Origin: Nocardia wallacei
GTDB taxonomy: Bacteria; Actinomycetota; Actinomycetes; Mycobacteriales; Mycobacteriaceae
Length of the DNA: 64,000 bases
Direction: 5' to 3'
NCBI RefSeq assembly: GCF_014466955.1
Contig: NZ_AP023396.1
Location: 5,270,001 to 5,334,000 of the forward strand
In this document: positions 1 to 9,183 of the stretch, one piece after another
Layout of the letters: every line of letters starts with the position of its first letter
Numbering within the stretch: position 1 is the first letter of the stretch
Translations under genes and position numbers: made by a program
Notes under the pieces: model-generated
Database searches by the model: none
What the model was told of the DNA's origin: nothing
What the model saw: only the letters and a program-made list of their open reading frames with translations

Positions 1-1545
1 ATTCTTGCCCGACTCCGACGATTTCGTCGCGTCGGTCGCTGCGGAGTCTGCCGCATTCTCACCGTTATCGGTCAGGGATGCGGATTCGTTGCCGGTATCG
101 CCCGCACTTTCACTTCCCCCACTGTCGACGGGTTCGCTCGCCACAGGGTCGCCTGCCGCACCCTCCGCGCCTTCCGCGGACGTACCCGCCTCGCGCTCAG
201 CAGGCTCGCCGGCCGCATCGTCGGCACCCGTGCTCGCGGTGCTCTCGGCGGAATTGCCGAGCGCTCCCTCAGCAGGCTTGGTCACTGCGCCCGGAGCGGA
301 CTTGCTCACCGCATCGTCGGCGGACTTGCCCGTCGTGCTCTCGGCCGACTCGCTCACCGCATCCTGAGCGGACTCGCTCGACGCATCGGCGGCCGGTGTG
401 CCGGAGGTGGTGCCCGCAGACTTTGCCGCGGCTTCGTCCGATGCGTTCCTCTCTTCCGGCGCAGCGGTTTCCGTGTCGCCGGGTGTGCCCTCGGACGCGG
501 TTTCCGCTGGGGCGTCGTCGGTTTCCGTGGGTGCGGGCGAATCCGCCACTGCGGCAGCGGGTGTGGTCGCGGTCGTCGCGCTGTCGGATTCCGCGCCTAC
601 GCGGCGGAGGGCGCCGAACTGCCAGGGCCACGGACGGTATCCGCCCGGTTGCAGTTGCTCGGCGGCCTCGCGGCCCTTGGTGGCCAGGAGGAAATAGGCG
701 ATGGCGCAGAGGAATACGAGCGCGGAGGTGAACGAGTTGATCCGTACACCCGCGATGTGGGTGGCCTCGTCGTCGCGCAGCAGCTCCACCCAGAACCGGC
801 CGAAGCAGTAGAGCGCGACGTAGAGCGCGAACAACCGGCCGTGGCCGATGCGGAAGCGCTTGTCCACCAACAGCAGCACCAGCACGCCGATCAGGTTCCA
901 CACCAGCTCGTAGAGGAAGGTCGGCTGCACCACCTTCTCCACCACGCCGGTGGACACGCCGTTCATCATGTCGAGCTGACCGTCGGAGTCGAAGCGCAGA
1001 TAGATCTCCAGACCCCACGGCAGGTCGGTGGCGCGACCGTAGAGCTCCTGGTTGAAGTAGTTGCCGAGGCGGCCGATCGCCTGCGCCAGCAGGATCGCCG
1101 GAGCGATCGCATCGCCCAACGCGGGCAACGGAATTCGGTACACGCGGCAACCGATCCACGCGCCCACGCCGCCGAGCAGCACCGCGCCCCAGATGCCGAG
1201 GCCGCCCTCCCAGATCTTCAGGGCGTTCATCGGATGGCCGCCGTCGCCGAAGTACTTCTGCCAATCGGTGGCGACGTGGTAGAGCCGCCCGCCGACCAGG
1301 CCGAACGGCACCGCGAACATCGCCACGTCGAGCACCGCGCCGGCCGCCCCGCCGCGCTCACGCCAGCGCCGCTCTCCCCACCAGATCGCCGCGACGATTC
1401 CGACGATGATGCACAGCGCATACGCCCGCAGCGGGAAGCCCCCGACGTACCACACTCCGCGCGGCGGACTGGGAATCGACGCCAGCACCGCCGCCTGTAC
1501 CCCACCGTGCGCAACAACACTGTCTGCCAGGACTGCAAAAGTCAC
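1..1545 (-). CDS. lgt: Prolipoprotein diacylglyceryl transferase with long disordered tail (3' end outside window)
   Basis: Transfers diacylglycerol from phosphatidylglycerol to the lipobox cysteine of prolipoproteins in the plasma membrane. After a GTG at 1545 (or GTG 1488, which begins nearer the conserved IPSPPRGVWYVGGFPLRAYA segment) the reading frame stays open for 515 codons to the window edge. The Lgt signature GRLGNYFNQELYG is clear, and several hydrophobic segments follow the family pattern. From about residue 300 the sequence becomes low-complexity Ala/Ser/Glu/Thr/Asp for over 200 residues, probably a disordered cytoplasmic tail; mycobacterial Lgt also has an extension, but the end of this one is not visible. 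It lies downstream of trpA, as in M. tuberculosis. The start choice is uncertain; the family assignment is not. Confidence 0.93.
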   Translation of the reverse strand, partial: MTFAVLADSVVAHGGVQAAVLASIPSPPRGVWYVGGFPLRAYALCIIVGIVAAIWWGERRWRERGGAAGAVLDVAMFAVPFGLVGGRLYHVATDWQKYFGDGGHPMNALKIWEGGLGIWGAVLLGGVGAWIGCRVYRIPLPALGDAIAPAILLAQAIGRLGNYFNQELYGRATDLPWGLEIYLRFDSDGQLDMMNGVSTGVVEKVVQPTFLYELVWNLIGVLVLLLVDKRFRIGHGRLFALYVALYCFGRFWVELLRDDEATHIAGVRINSFTSALVFLCAIAYFLLATKGREAAEQLQPGGYRPWPWQFGALRRVGAESDSATTATTPAAAVADSPAPTETDDAPAETASEGTPGDTETAAPEERNASDEAAAKSAGTTSGTPAADASSESAQDAVSESAESTTGKSADDAVSKSAPGAVTKPAEGALGNSAESTASTGADDAAGEPAEREAGTSAEGAEGAAGDPVASEPVDSGGSESAGDTGNESASLTDNGENAADSAATDATKSSESGKN

Positions 1546-1587
1546 GCGCCCACCGTAACGGACCACCGCCGATCCGCAGTCCTCCGG

Positions 1588-1833
1588 TCAGCGACGCCGC
1601 CGATCCGTCTGCTTCGGATGTGCCGTGCCCGCCCGGGTGATCCACACTGTGCGCGTGTCGTCATCGACCGCGTACCAGATGCGGCCACCAGCTGTCACCT
1701 CGTATTGCCCTCACTTCGTGCCGCCCGGACGTGGGATCTCGGGACCGTCGCCGGGAGACGGCGCAAGGAGATCATGCGCGAGCTCGGGGTCCGACCAGAT
1801 TTCGGCCGTCGACAGGCATCGACCGCGTAGCAC
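1588..1833 (-). pseudogene. Small ORF interrupted by an in-frame TGA
   Basis: Fills the gap between trpA and lgt. One frame reads from GTG 1833 through STAEIWSDPELAHDLLAPS to GGTK, meets TGA at 1713-1711, and continues in the same frame with GQYEVTAGGRIWYAVDDD...TRTVWITRAGTAHPKQTD to a second stop at 1590-1588. Both halves look coding (protein-like composition, a hydrophobic strand followed by a HPKQTD tail) and no frameshift is needed to join them. The tail recalls short RelE/ParE-like or uncharacterised actinobacterial proteins, but I do not recognise a family. It is either a nonsense-inactivated gene or two tiny ORFs: GTG 1698 could restart the second half. Confidence 0.45.
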
Positions 1834-1855
1834 AGCAGCCACCGGCCGCAGCGGG

Positions 1856-2647
1856 TTACGAGGGGACCGGGGTGGCGCGGACGCCCTGGGCGAGTTCGGC
1901 GGTGAGAGCTCGGACCCGGTCGAGGCCTTCGGCTACGGCGGAGACGAGGGCCGAGCCGACGATCACGCCGTCGGCGTAGGAGGCGATCTCGGCGGCCTGG
2001 GCGCCGCTGCGGACGCCGAGGCCGACGCCGATCGGGATGTCGGAATGGGTGCGGATGCGGGCGCACAGGGCGGGGGCGGCCGAGGATACGGCGTCACGGG
2101 CGCCGGTGACGCCCATGGTGGAGGCGGCGTACACGAAGCCGCTGCTGGCTTCGACGGTCTTGACGAGCCGCTCCTCGGTCGAGGACGGCGCGACCAGGAA
2201 GATGCGGTCGAGATCGTGTTCCTGGGCGGCGGCGATCCACTCACCGGCCTCTTCGGGGATGAGGTTCGGGGTGATGAGCCCCAGTCCCCCGGCGGTGGCG
2301 AGATCCCGCGCGAAACGGTCGACGCCGTACTGTAGTACCGGATTCCAGTAGGTCATCACGACGGCCTTGCCGCCGGAATTGCTGATCGCCTCCACCACCG
2401 AGAAGACGTCGCGCACCCGCACACCGCCGCGCAGCGCCTGTTCGGCCGCCGCCTGGATGGTGGGCCCGTCCATCACCGGGTCGGAGTAGGCGATGCCGAC
2501 TTCGATGATGTCGCAACCGGATTCGACCATGGCCGTGCAGGCGGCGATGGAGCCGACCAGATCCGGGTAGCCCGCGGGCAGGTACCCGACCAGGGCGGCG
2601 CGGTTCTCGGCGCGGCAGTCGGCGAAGGTGCTGCCCAGGCGACTCAC
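1856..2647 (-). CDS. trpA: Tryptophan synthase alpha chain
   Basis: Cleaves indole-3-glycerol phosphate to indole and glyceraldehyde-3-phosphate; the indole is channelled to TrpB. The product is 263 aa if begun at GTG 2647, which overlaps the trpB stop as GTGA; upstream codons in frame give no family homology. The catalytic Glu of the IIEVG strand and the Asp of VMDGP are present, as are the glycine-rich phosphate-binding segments [11 protein letters not shown] and [12 protein letters not shown]. The loop between the catalytic residues reads GIAYSDP, where E. coli has GVPFSDP. It is the last gene of the trpE-(membrane protein)-trpC-trpB-trpA series and is presumably co-transcribed and co-translated with trpB. 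Confidence 0.97.
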   Translation of the reverse strand: MSRLGSTFADCRAENRAALVGYLPAGYPDLVGSIAACTAMVESGCDIIEVGIAYSDPVMDGPTIQAAAEQALRGGVRVRDVFSVVEAISNSGGKAVVMTYWNPVLQYGVDRFARDLATAGGLGLITPNLIPEEAGEWIAAAQEHDLDRIFLVAPSSTEERLVKTVEASSGFVYAASTMGVTGARDAVSSAAPALCARIRTHSDIPIGVGLGVRSGAQAAEIASYADGVIVGSALVSAVAEGLDRVRALTAELAQGVRATPVPS

Positions 2648-3912
2648 TTGTCGTCCTCCCCGTACAGGCCGAACCATTTGGCGGCGGTGTCCATGTCCTT
2701 GTCGCCGCGGCCGGACAGGTTGACCAGGATGATCGCGCCCTCGCCCAGTTCACGGCCCAGTTGCAGTGCGCCCGCCACCGCGTGCGCCGACTCGATGGCC
2801 GGGATGATGCCCTCGGTGCGCGAGAGCAGCAGCAGGGCGTCCATCGCCTCGGTGTCGGTGATCGGCCGGTACTCGGCGCGGCCGATGTCCTTCAGGAACG
2901 CGTGCTCGGGACCCACCCCCGGATAGTCCAAACCCGCTGAGATGGAATGCGATTCGATGGTCTGGCCGTCCTCGTCCTGCAGCAGGTACGAGTAGGCGCC
3001 CTGGAACGCGCCCGGCCGCCCGCCGGTGAAAGTGGCCGCGTGCCTTCCGGTTTCGACGCCGTCACCGGCCGCCTCATAACCGATCAGCCGGACGTCGGGA
3101 TCGTCGATGAACGCGTGGAAGATGCCGATGGCGTTGGAACCCCCACCGACACAAGCGGTTACGGCATCGGGCAGCCGCCCGGTGCGGTCCAGCACCTGCG
3201 CCCGCGCCTCCAGCCCGATCACGCGCTGGAAGTCGCGCACCAGCAGCGGGAACGGATGCGGCCCGGCGGCGGTGCCGAAGCAGTAGTAGGTGTCGTCGGC
3301 GTGGGTGACCCAGTCGCGCAGCGCCTCGTTGATGGCGTCCTTGAGCGTCTGCGAGCCGGTCGTCACCGACACCACCTCGGCGCCCAGCAGCCGCATCCGG
3401 GCCACGTTCAGCGCCTGCCGGGCGGTGTCGACCGCGCCCATGTAGACGATGCAGTCCAGGCCGAGCAGCGCGCACGCGGTCGCGCTGGCGACGCCGTGCT
3501 GACCGGCGCCGGTCTCGGCGATGACGCGGGACTTGCCCATCCGCTTGGCCAGCAGCGCCTGCCCCAGCACATTGTTGATCTTGTGAGAACCGGTGTGGTT
3601 CAGGTCTTCCCGCTTGAGCAGTATGCGCGCGCCACCGGCGTGCTCGGCCAGCCGGGTGCACTCGAATACCGGCGAGGGGCGACCGGCGTAGTCGCGCTGC
3701 AACCGGTCCAGCTCGCTCAGGAACTCCGGATCGACGCGGCACTTGTCGTATTCGGCGGTGACCTCCTCGATCACCGCCATCAGCGCCTCGGGCACGTGAC
3801 GGCCGCCGTACGCGCCGAAGTGGCCGCCGAGATCCGGTTCGTGGCTGCGCTGGGTGACACCGACGCTCGCCTGCGGCAGTTCGCCCGCGCCCGACTCCCG
3901 GGTCCGGGTCAT
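2644..3912 (-). CDS. trpB: Tryptophan synthase beta chain
   Basis: PLP enzyme condensing indole with L-serine to tryptophan in the alpha2beta2 complex. The 422-residue length is normal for actinobacteria. The PLP lysine is K111 in HTGSHKINN, and the phosphate-cradling GGGSNAIG motif is present. The N-terminal 25 residues are polar and poorly conserved. The ATG at 3912 overlaps the trpC stop as ATGA and the TGA overlaps the trpA GTG, so all three are translationally coupled. Confidence 0.98.
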   Translation of the reverse strand: MTRTRESGAGELPQASVGVTQRSHEPDLGGHFGAYGGRHVPEALMAVIEEVTAEYDKCRVDPEFLSELDRLQRDYAGRPSPVFECTRLAEHAGGARILLKREDLNHTGSHKINNVLGQALLAKRMGKSRVIAETGAGQHGVASATACALLGLDCIVYMGAVDTARQALNVARMRLLGAEVVSVTTGSQTLKDAINEALRDWVTHADDTYYCFGTAAGPHPFPLLVRDFQRVIGLEARAQVLDRTGRLPDAVTACVGGGSNAIGIFHAFIDDPDVRLIGYEAAGDGVETGRHAATFTGGRPGAFQGAYSYLLQDEDGQTIESHSISAGLDYPGVGPEHAFLKDIGRAEYRPITDTEAMDALLLLSRTEGIIPAIESAHAVAGALQLGRELGEGAIILVNLSGRGDKDMDTAAKWFGLYGEDDK

Positions 3913-4733
3913 CGGGCGGCACCCCGGCGCAGCGGCCGCGGGCAGGACGGATGCGTCCCCGCGGTCGCCAGCTCGGACACCGCGGCGCGCGGGTCGCCGC
4001 TGGTCACCAGGCTCTCGCCGACCAGCACGGCGTCAGCGCCCGCCCCGGCGTAGGCGAGCAGATCGGCGGTGCCGCTGATGCCGGACTCGGCGACGCGGAT
4101 GACCTCGGTCGGCAGGCCGGGCGCGATGCGGGCGAACACGTCGGTGTCCACCTCGAGGGTCTTGAGGTTGCGGGCGTTGACCCCGATGACCGAGGCACCG
4201 GCCTCCAGCGCGCGGTCGGCCTCCTCCTCGGTGTGCACCTCCACCAGCGCGGTCATGCCCAGCGATTCGGTGCGGTCGATGAGCGAGGAGAGCACGTCCT
4301 GCTCGAGCGCCGCGACGATCAGCAGGATCATGTCGGCGCCGTGCGCGCGGGCCTCGTGGATCTGATACGGGCCGACGACGAAATCCTTACGCAGGATCGG
4401 CACGTCGACCACCGCGCGGACGGCGTCCAGGTCGTCGAGCGAACCGTTGAAGCGGCGGCCCTCGGTGAGCACGCTGATGATGCGCGCGCCCCCGTCCTCG
4501 TAGGCCTTGGCCAGACTGGCCGGGTCGGTGATGTCGGCGAGTTCACCCTTGGAGGGGCTGGCCCGCTTCACCTCGGCGATGACCCCGACACCGTCCTGAT
4601 GCAGTGCGGCGTACGCGTTGCGCGGCGAGGGAGCCGCGGCGGCGGCCTGCTTGACGGCCTGGAAATCCAGGAGGGCTTCCCGAGCGGCCACATCCGCGCG
4701 GACCCCGTCGAGAATCGAGTCGAGTACCGTCAT
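3909..4733 (-). CDS. trpC: Indole-3-glycerol-phosphate synthase
   Basis: Ring-closes carboxyphenylaminodeoxyribulose-5-phosphate to indoleglycerol phosphate, the substrate of TrpAB. The protein is 274 aa from ATG 4733, preceded by the strong site AGAAAGGA; longer in-frame starts would cross the structured leader and are not conserved. The motifs [56 protein letters not shown] and AESGIS are all intact. No trpF lies nearby; the PriA encoded at 11688-12419 is expected to supply the preceding isomerisation. About 150 bp separate it from the upstream membrane gene, unlike the overlaps elsewhere in the cluster. Confidence 0.98.
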   Translation of the reverse strand: MTVLDSILDGVRADVAAREALLDFQAVKQAAAAAPSPRNAYAALHQDGVGVIAEVKRASPSKGELADITDPASLAKAYEDGGARIISVLTEGRRFNGSLDDLDAVRAVVDVPILRKDFVVGPYQIHEARAHGADMILLIVAALEQDVLSSLIDRTESLGMTALVEVHTEEEADRALEAGASVIGVNARNLKTLEVDTDVFARIAPGLPTEVIRVAESGISGTADLLAYAGAGADAVLVGESLVTSGDPRAAVSELATAGTHPSCPRPLRRGAAR

Positions 4734-4754
4734 CTGGCTCGAATCCTTTCTGGG

Positions 4755-4796
4755 GAGACGGACTTGCTGCCTGAGAATCCCCCCAGGCGCTGTCTC
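4755..4796 (-). promoter_or_regulatory. Nested hairpin just upstream of the trpC ribosome-binding site
   Basis: In the trpC mRNA sense an outer GAGAC/GTCTC stem encloses an inner GCCTG/CAGGC stem whose loop contains GGGGGG. The structure ends about 14 nt before AGAAAGGA. It could modulate trpC translation or be a processing site. There is no run of Trp codons and no T-box sequence, so no known mechanism can be assigned. Confidence 0.35.
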
Positions 4797-4883
4797 ACCG
4801 ATGCTGATAAAGGGTAAATGGCTGTACTCCAGGTTCTGACGCCGGGGTGTTCTGCGTCGCATCCATCCGGAAGGGGATAATGC

Positions 4884-5780
4884 TCACCTTCCCGGCTCGT
4901 CGTCGGTGGGGTCGGCGCCGGCGTCGAGGGCGTCCCACAGCACCCGTTCGGACAGTTGATCCGGAGCCGTCGAGCCGGTGCCCGCCTCCGGAGTGGTCGC
5001 GTCACCCGCCGCGCGCTCCCGGGCCTGTTGCGCCGCAACCTGATCGGCCGCCGCGGCGCGCCGGAACACCGGATTGTCGTACTTGCCGGACAGCCGCGCG
5101 GTGGTCTCGGGCATCCGGGCCAGCAGCACGCCCGCCGCGAACGCCGCCAACGCGCCGATCAGGGTCAGCACGGCCGGGAAGGTCGCCGTCGTCACCTGGT
5201 CCACGTGCGCGCGCGCCGGTAGCTCGGCCAGCCGGGCGGCGCGCTCGGCCGTCGCGGTGTGTCCGGTCAGCAGCGCGAAGCCGGGCACGGCGGCCACCGC
5301 CGCCAGCACCGCCACCACCACGCCGAGCAGCCGCCGCAACCAGCCCCGGGTGGCGAGGACCGCGGCGATCGCCGCCAGCAGGACCAGCGACAACGGTGTC
5401 AGCGCCCCGAACCACACACCCCCGTTCAGATGATGGGTGCGCGCCTCGGTGAGGCCGTCGGAGGACTCCAGCGTCACCCACGTCATCCGCGAAGCGCCCC
5501 ACAGCGCCGCCGCGCCCACGAGCAGCAGCAGCGCCGGGCCGACCGGATACCTGCGCGCCTTCGCCGCGGCGGGCGGCTCGCCCTCCGCCCGTGCCTCGCC
5601 CGCTCCGGACGCGACGGGCTCGGCAGCGCCCGCGCCACCCGACACCGGATCAGCCGCGGCAGCCGGTGCCCGATCGGATGCGCCGGGCGCTGCCCCGGCG
5701 CGGCCGGCGGACGACGGCGTGCCCTCGCTGCGGGAGGCAGGCGAAAGTGGTTGGGATGGTTCTGAATTCGGGGAACTCAT
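4884..5780 (-). CDS. Trp biosynthesis-associated membrane protein (TIGR02234-type)
   Basis: A 298-aa protein of unknown biochemical role found between trpE and trpC in actinobacteria (the Rv1610 position in M. tuberculosis). The first ~90 residues are Ala/Pro/Ser-rich and probably disordered. Hydrophobic segments follow around [48 protein letters not shown] and [17 protein letters not shown], giving four likely membrane spans. The ATG at 5780 overlaps the trpE stop as ATGA, fixing the start and implying coupling to trpE. The function is unknown; the family is recognised by hydropathy pattern and context. Confidence 0.85.
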   Translation of the reverse strand: MSSPNSEPSQPLSPASRSEGTPSSAGRAGAAPGASDRAPAAAADPVSGGAGAAEPVASGAGEARAEGEPPAAAKARRYPVGPALLLLVGAAALWGASRMTWVTLESSDGLTEARTHHLNGGVWFGALTPLSLVLLAAIAAVLATRGWLRRLLGVVVAVLAAVAAVPGFALLTGHTATAERAARLAELPARAHVDQVTTATFPAVLTLIGALAAFAAGVLLARMPETTARLSGKYDNPVFRRAAAADQVAAQQARERAAGDATTPEAGTGSTAPDQLSERVLWDALDAGADPTDDEPGR

Positions 5781-7345
5781 CGCGGTGCACCGTCGGGATG
5801 GTCGGGGGTGCAGGCGCGGACGGTCTGGGCGGCGGCGATGGCCTTGAGGACCGCCATCGCCTTGTTGCGCGACTCGGCGTCCTCGTACTCGGGATCCGAG
5901 TCGGCGACGATGCCCGCCCCGGCCTGCACGTAGGCCGTGCCGTCCTTGAGCAGGGCGGTGCGGATGGCGATCGCGGTGTCGGCGTCGCCCGCGAAATCGA
6001 GATAGCCGACCACCCCGGCGTACGCGCCGCGGCGGGTCGGTTCCAGCTCCTCGATCAGCTCCATCGCCCGCACCTTCGGCGCACCGGACAGCGTGCCCGC
6101 GGGGAAACAGGCCCGCACCGCGTCGAGGGCGATCTTGCCCGCCGCCAACCGGCCCGACACGGTCGACACCAGATGCATGACATGGCTGTAGCGCTCCACG
6201 TGCCGGTACTCGGTGACCCGGACCGACCCCGGCTCGCACACCCGGCCCAGATCGTTGCGGCCCAGGTCCACGAGCATGAGGTGCTCGGCGTTCTCCTTCG
6301 CGTCGGCCAGCAGGCCCTTCTCCAGCAGCACGTCGTCCTCCTCGTCGGCGCCGCGGGGGCGGGTGCCGGCGATCGGGTGCGTGGTGGCGACCCCGTCCTT
6401 CACGGTCACCAGCGATTCCGGGCTGGAACCCACGATCGAGAAGGCGGTACCGCCGCTGCCGTCCGGGATGTGCATCAGATACATGTACGGACTCGGGTTC
6501 GACGCGCGCAGCATCCGGTAGAGGTCGAGCGGGCTGCCGTCGTAGTCCATCTCGAACCGTTGCGACAGCACCACCTGGAACGCCTCACCCGCCTCGATCT
6601 CCTTGACCAGCCGGCGCACGCCCGCACCGAACTCCTCGGCGGTGCGCTGGCGACGGTAGTCCGGTTCGGGCCGGTCGAACACCGAGACCGTCGATGCGGC
6701 GGGGGCGGCCAGCGCGGCGGTCATCCGGTCGAGCCGGGCGACCGCGTCGTCGTAGGCCTCGTCCACGCGCTCGTCGGTGCCGTTCCAGTTGACCGCGTTG
6801 GCGATGAGCGTGATGGCGCCCTCGTGATGGTCGAACGCGGCGAGATCGGTCGCGAGCAGCAGCACCATCTCGGGCAGTCGCAGATCGTCGACGGTCAGTT
6901 CGGGCAGCCGCTCCATACGCCGCACGGCGTCGTAGCCGAGATAGCCGACCAGGCCACCGGTCAGCGGCGGCAGGCCGGGCAGCCGCTCGGTGCGCAGCAA
7001 CTCCAGGGTGTCGCGCAGCGCGACCAGCGGGTCGCCACCGGCGGGCGCGTCGGCGGGGGCGGCGCCCAGCCAGACGGCCTGCCCGTCGGCCACGCTCAGC
7101 GCGCTGGGACTGCCGGCGCCGATGAACGACCAGCGCGACCACGATCGCCCGTTCTCCGCCGACTCCAGCAGGAACGTGCCGGCCCGTTCGGCGCCCAGCT
7201 TGCGGTAGGCCGACAGCGGAGTCTCCGAGTCCGCCAACACCTTTCGGATCACCGGCACGACCCGGTGCTCGGCCGCGAGCGCGCGGAACTGCTCGCGGGT
7301 GGTGGTGTCGGTGGTCCCCGGACGGTCGGTGGCTGCGCCGTGCAT
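5777..7345 (-). CDS. trpE: Anthranilate synthase component I
   Basis: Converts chorismate and ammonia to anthranilate, the first committed step to tryptophan; it needs a TrpG glutaminase encoded elsewhere. About 522 aa from ATG 7345, which aligns with the mycobacterial start (MHG... followed by [18 protein letters not shown]); an in-frame GTG at 7375 is possible. The N-terminal feedback region contains [15 protein letters not shown]. The catalytic domain shows [32 protein letters not shown] and [17 protein letters not shown]. It heads the trp series; a possible -10 (TATCGT) lies about 30 nt upstream of ATG 7345. Confidence 0.97.
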   Translation of the reverse strand: MHGAATDRPGTTDTTTREQFRALAAEHRVVPVIRKVLADSETPLSAYRKLGAERAGTFLLESAENGRSWSRWSFIGAGSPSALSVADGQAVWLGAAPADAPAGGDPLVALRDTLELLRTERLPGLPPLTGGLVGYLGYDAVRRMERLPELTVDDLRLPEMVLLLATDLAAFDHHEGAITLIANAVNWNGTDERVDEAYDDAVARLDRMTAALAAPAASTVSVFDRPEPDYRRQRTAEEFGAGVRRLVKEIEAGEAFQVVLSQRFEMDYDGSPLDLYRMLRASNPSPYMYLMHIPDGSGGTAFSIVGSSPESLVTVKDGVATTHPIAGTRPRGADEEDDVLLEKGLLADAKENAEHLMLVDLGRNDLGRVCEPGSVRVTEYRHVERYSHVMHLVSTVSGRLAAGKIALDAVRACFPAGTLSGAPKVRAMELIEELEPTRRGAYAGVVGYLDFAGDADTAIAIRTALLKDGTAYVQAGAGIVADSDPEYEDAESRNKAMAVLKAIAAAQTVRACTPDHPDGAPR

Positions 7346-7514
7346 TCGTCCATCATTCCAGGTTGGAAAGGACACGATATGGACACCCCGGCCAGCCCGG
7401 TCCCGGCTCGCCCCGAATAACTACGGCGAAGAGCAACCGCGGACCCGGCACCCGGGTACCCTCCTGGCTCGAATCGCACGCGGTATTTCCCATTTCGAGA
7501 GGAGTTCGACGAAG

Positions 7515-7838
7515 ATGTACCCCTCGCAGCCGGTCGCACCGGAGGGTTCACGCCACGCAGGCCACCCGCCGATGCACGGTTCCGCGCCCGGTCAGCCACC
7601 CCGGACCGGGAATCTCGGCCAGTACTCCAGCGGTCAGAATCCGAGCAAGTACAACGCCCTGGCCTCCTTCGTCACCTATGTGAAGGCGATCGAGAACCTG
7701 GACCGGCACCGTTTCCCCGACGAGTACGCCGAGCACTCCGATCGCATCAAGGAACTGCGGCCGTTCCTGAAGGCACACGGCATTCTCGACGTCATGGCGG
7801 TCAAGAATCCGGAAGTCGCCGCGCTCCTCGGCGTTTGA
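7515..7838 (+). CDS. Small conserved-looking protein of unknown function
   Basis: A 107-aa product. The ATG at 7515 is preceded by a good ribosome-binding site (GAGAGGAG, 9 nt away). The first ~45 residues are Pro/Gly/His/Ser-rich and probably unstructured. The second half looks helical and charged (NALASFVTYVKAIENLDRHR ... HSDRIKELRPFLKAHGILDV). There is no signal peptide or membrane segment. It is divergent from trpE and upstream of bcpB. No family recognised. Confidence 0.7.
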   Translation: MYPSQPVAPEGSRHAGHPPMHGSAPGQPPRTGNLGQYSSGQNPSKYNALASFVTYVKAIENLDRHRFPDEYAEHSDRIKELRPFLKAHGILDVMAVKNPEVAALLGV

Positions 7839-7878
7839 GCTCACCCCTCGCGCGGTACCGGGCGCCCACCGTGCCCGG

Positions 7879-7884
7879 TACTGT
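7879..7884 (+). promoter_or_regulatory. Leaderless -10 box for bcpB
   Basis: TACTGT lies 8 nt before the bcpB ATG, with no Shine-Dalgarno sequence between them. This is the arrangement expected for transcription that starts at or next to the start codon. Confidence 0.5.
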
Positions 7885-7892
7885 CGCATCCT

Positions 7893-8354
7893 ATGAAGGA
7901 AGGCCAGCGCGCTCCCCAGTTCGATCTGCCCGACCAGTCCGGGATTTCGCGATCCCTCGACGCCCTGCTCGCGGACGGACCGCTGGTGCTGTTCTTCTTC
8001 CCCGCCGCCAACACCCCGGTCTGCACCGCGGAGGCGTGCCATTTCCGTGATCTGACAAGCGAATTCGCCGCCCTCGGCGCGTCCTGCGCTGGCATCAGCA
8101 CCGATTCGGTCGACACCCAGGCGGGTTTCGATGACAAGCAGCGGCTGGGCTATCCCCTCCTGTCCGACAGCGACGGAGCGGTCGCCGAGCGGTTCGGCGT
8201 CAAGCGCGGACTGCTCGGCAAACTCATGCCGGTGAAGCGGCAGACCTTCGTCATCGATACCGACCGCACCGTGCTGAAGGTGATCACCGGCGAACTCCGG
8301 GCGAACGTGCACGCCGATACCGCCCTGGCCTTCCTGCGTTCACGAAACAGCTGA
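7893..8354 (+). CDS. bcpB: Thiol peroxidase of the Bcp/PrxQ peroxiredoxin family
   Basis: Reduces peroxides with a cysteine thiol in the cytoplasm. A 153-aa thioredoxin-fold protein with LVLFFFPAANTPVCTAEACHF: the peroxidatic Cys is C44 in the TPVCT motif, with a second Cys (C49) five residues on, as in atypical 2-Cys PrxQ enzymes. VIDTDRTVLKVITG completes the fold. M. tuberculosis has bcpB (Rv1608c) at the same place between the trp and his genes. The start at ATG 7893 appears leaderless. Confidence 0.93.
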   Translation: MKEGQRAPQFDLPDQSGISRSLDALLADGPLVLFFFPAANTPVCTAEACHFRDLTSEFAALGASCAGISTDSVDTQAGFDDKQRLGYPLLSDSDGAVAERFGVKRGLLGKLMPVKRQTFVIDTDRTVLKVITGELRANVHADTALAFLRSRNS

Positions 8355-8400
8355 TCCGAAACGCCGGGCCGAGTCGTTCCCCGGTACCCGGCAATGCACA

Positions 8401-8406
8401 TACGCT
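8401..8406 (+). promoter_or_regulatory. Leaderless -10 box for the membrane-protein gene
   Basis: TACGCT is followed by 6 nt and then the ATG at 8413. There is no Shine-Dalgarno sequence. Confidence 0.5.
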
Positions 8407-8412
8407 GTCGCT

Positions 8413-9027
8413 ATGACTTCGCGGAGCGTGGAGCAAACGGCCGGCCACAAGCCCGCCTCGACCACCTGGCGCAATCGGATCCTGGCACTGCTGGCCGTGG
8501 CCGTGGTGCTCGTCGTCGCCTATTTCATCCTCGCCGCGTTCATTCCGCGCTGGTGGGCGCAGCGCGTCGCGAGCATGTCCGGCCACGGCAGTTTCGCCCA
8601 GGGCATCTGGTCCGGGCTGGCGCTGGGCTTCCTGTGCACCCTGATCCCGCTGCTTCTGCTGCTGTTCGCGGTGCTGTCGTGGCGACGGCGAGCGGGCCGG
8701 TTCCTCGCCGGCGCCGCTGCGGTGCTGGCGCTCGTCGCGGCGCTGCCTAACCTCATGACGCTCACCATCGTGCTGGGCGGCAGCAGCGCCGCGCACGCGG
8801 GTGAGCGCGTGCTGGACGTGGACGCGCCCGGCTTCCGCGGCGCGTCGCTGACCGCCGCCATCGTCGCCGGGGTCCTGTTCGCGCTGCTGGTGTTCCTGGT
8901 CGTGCGCCGCAAGTACCGCACCCACCGCGCGGCCAAGCGGTCCGGACTCGCCCAGCCGGTCGACACCACGCCGGCACCGCCGCCACCCGGGCCGCCCGGC
9001 CCACGGGAAGACCCTCCCCTGCACTGA
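8413..9027 (+). CDS. Four-span membrane protein of unknown function
   Basis: A 204-aa product with hydrophobic stretches around residues 23-45 (RILALLAVAVVLVVAYFILA), 65-90 (LALGFLCTLIPLLLLLFAVL), 93-120 (FLAGAAAVLALVAALPNLMT) and 147-168 (LTAAIVAGVLFALLVFLVV). The N terminus is short and polar; the C-terminal tail is basic then Pro/Gly-rich (PAPPPPGPPGP). This pattern is common in Nocardia and Rhodococcus proteins annotated only as permease or membrane protein. No catalytic or binding motif is visible. Confidence 0.8.
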   Translation: MTSRSVEQTAGHKPASTTWRNRILALLAVAVVLVVAYFILAAFIPRWWAQRVASMSGHGSFAQGIWSGLALGFLCTLIPLLLLLFAVLSWRRRAGRFLAGAAAVLALVAALPNLMTLTIVLGGSSAAHAGERVLDVDAPGFRGASLTAAIVAGVLFALLVFLVVRRKYRTHRAAKRSGLAQPVDTTPAPPPPGPPGPREDPPLH

Positions 9028-9131
9028 GCACACGTGATAGGTGTCACGTCATCAACGTGAGCCGTGACCATCGAGCGAAATCATGGCAAACTTGGTGGTC
9101 CGCCGGTGACCGATTTGAAGTTTCAATGATC

Positions 9132-9146
9132 GCTAGCTCAGCTAAC
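9132..9146 (+). promoter_or_regulatory. Palindrome upstream of the MarR gene, likely operator
   Basis: The core TAGCT-C-AGCTA is a perfect inverted repeat with a 1-nt centre, extended to 15 bp with one mismatch. It lies 38 nt before the likely start of the downstream MarR-family gene, the usual place for an autoregulatory site. Confidence 0.45.
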
Positions 9147-9183
9147 GAACGTTTGTCACGCGGCTGCAGTGAGAGGGCGCGAT

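Noticed and set aside
4734..4883. T-box or Trp leader peptide before trpC
   Set aside because: There is no T-box consensus and no cluster of TGG codons.
5591..7420. Long plus-strand frame across trpE and its neighbour
   Set aside because: It is antisense to trpE, which has complete motifs. It is a shadow frame.
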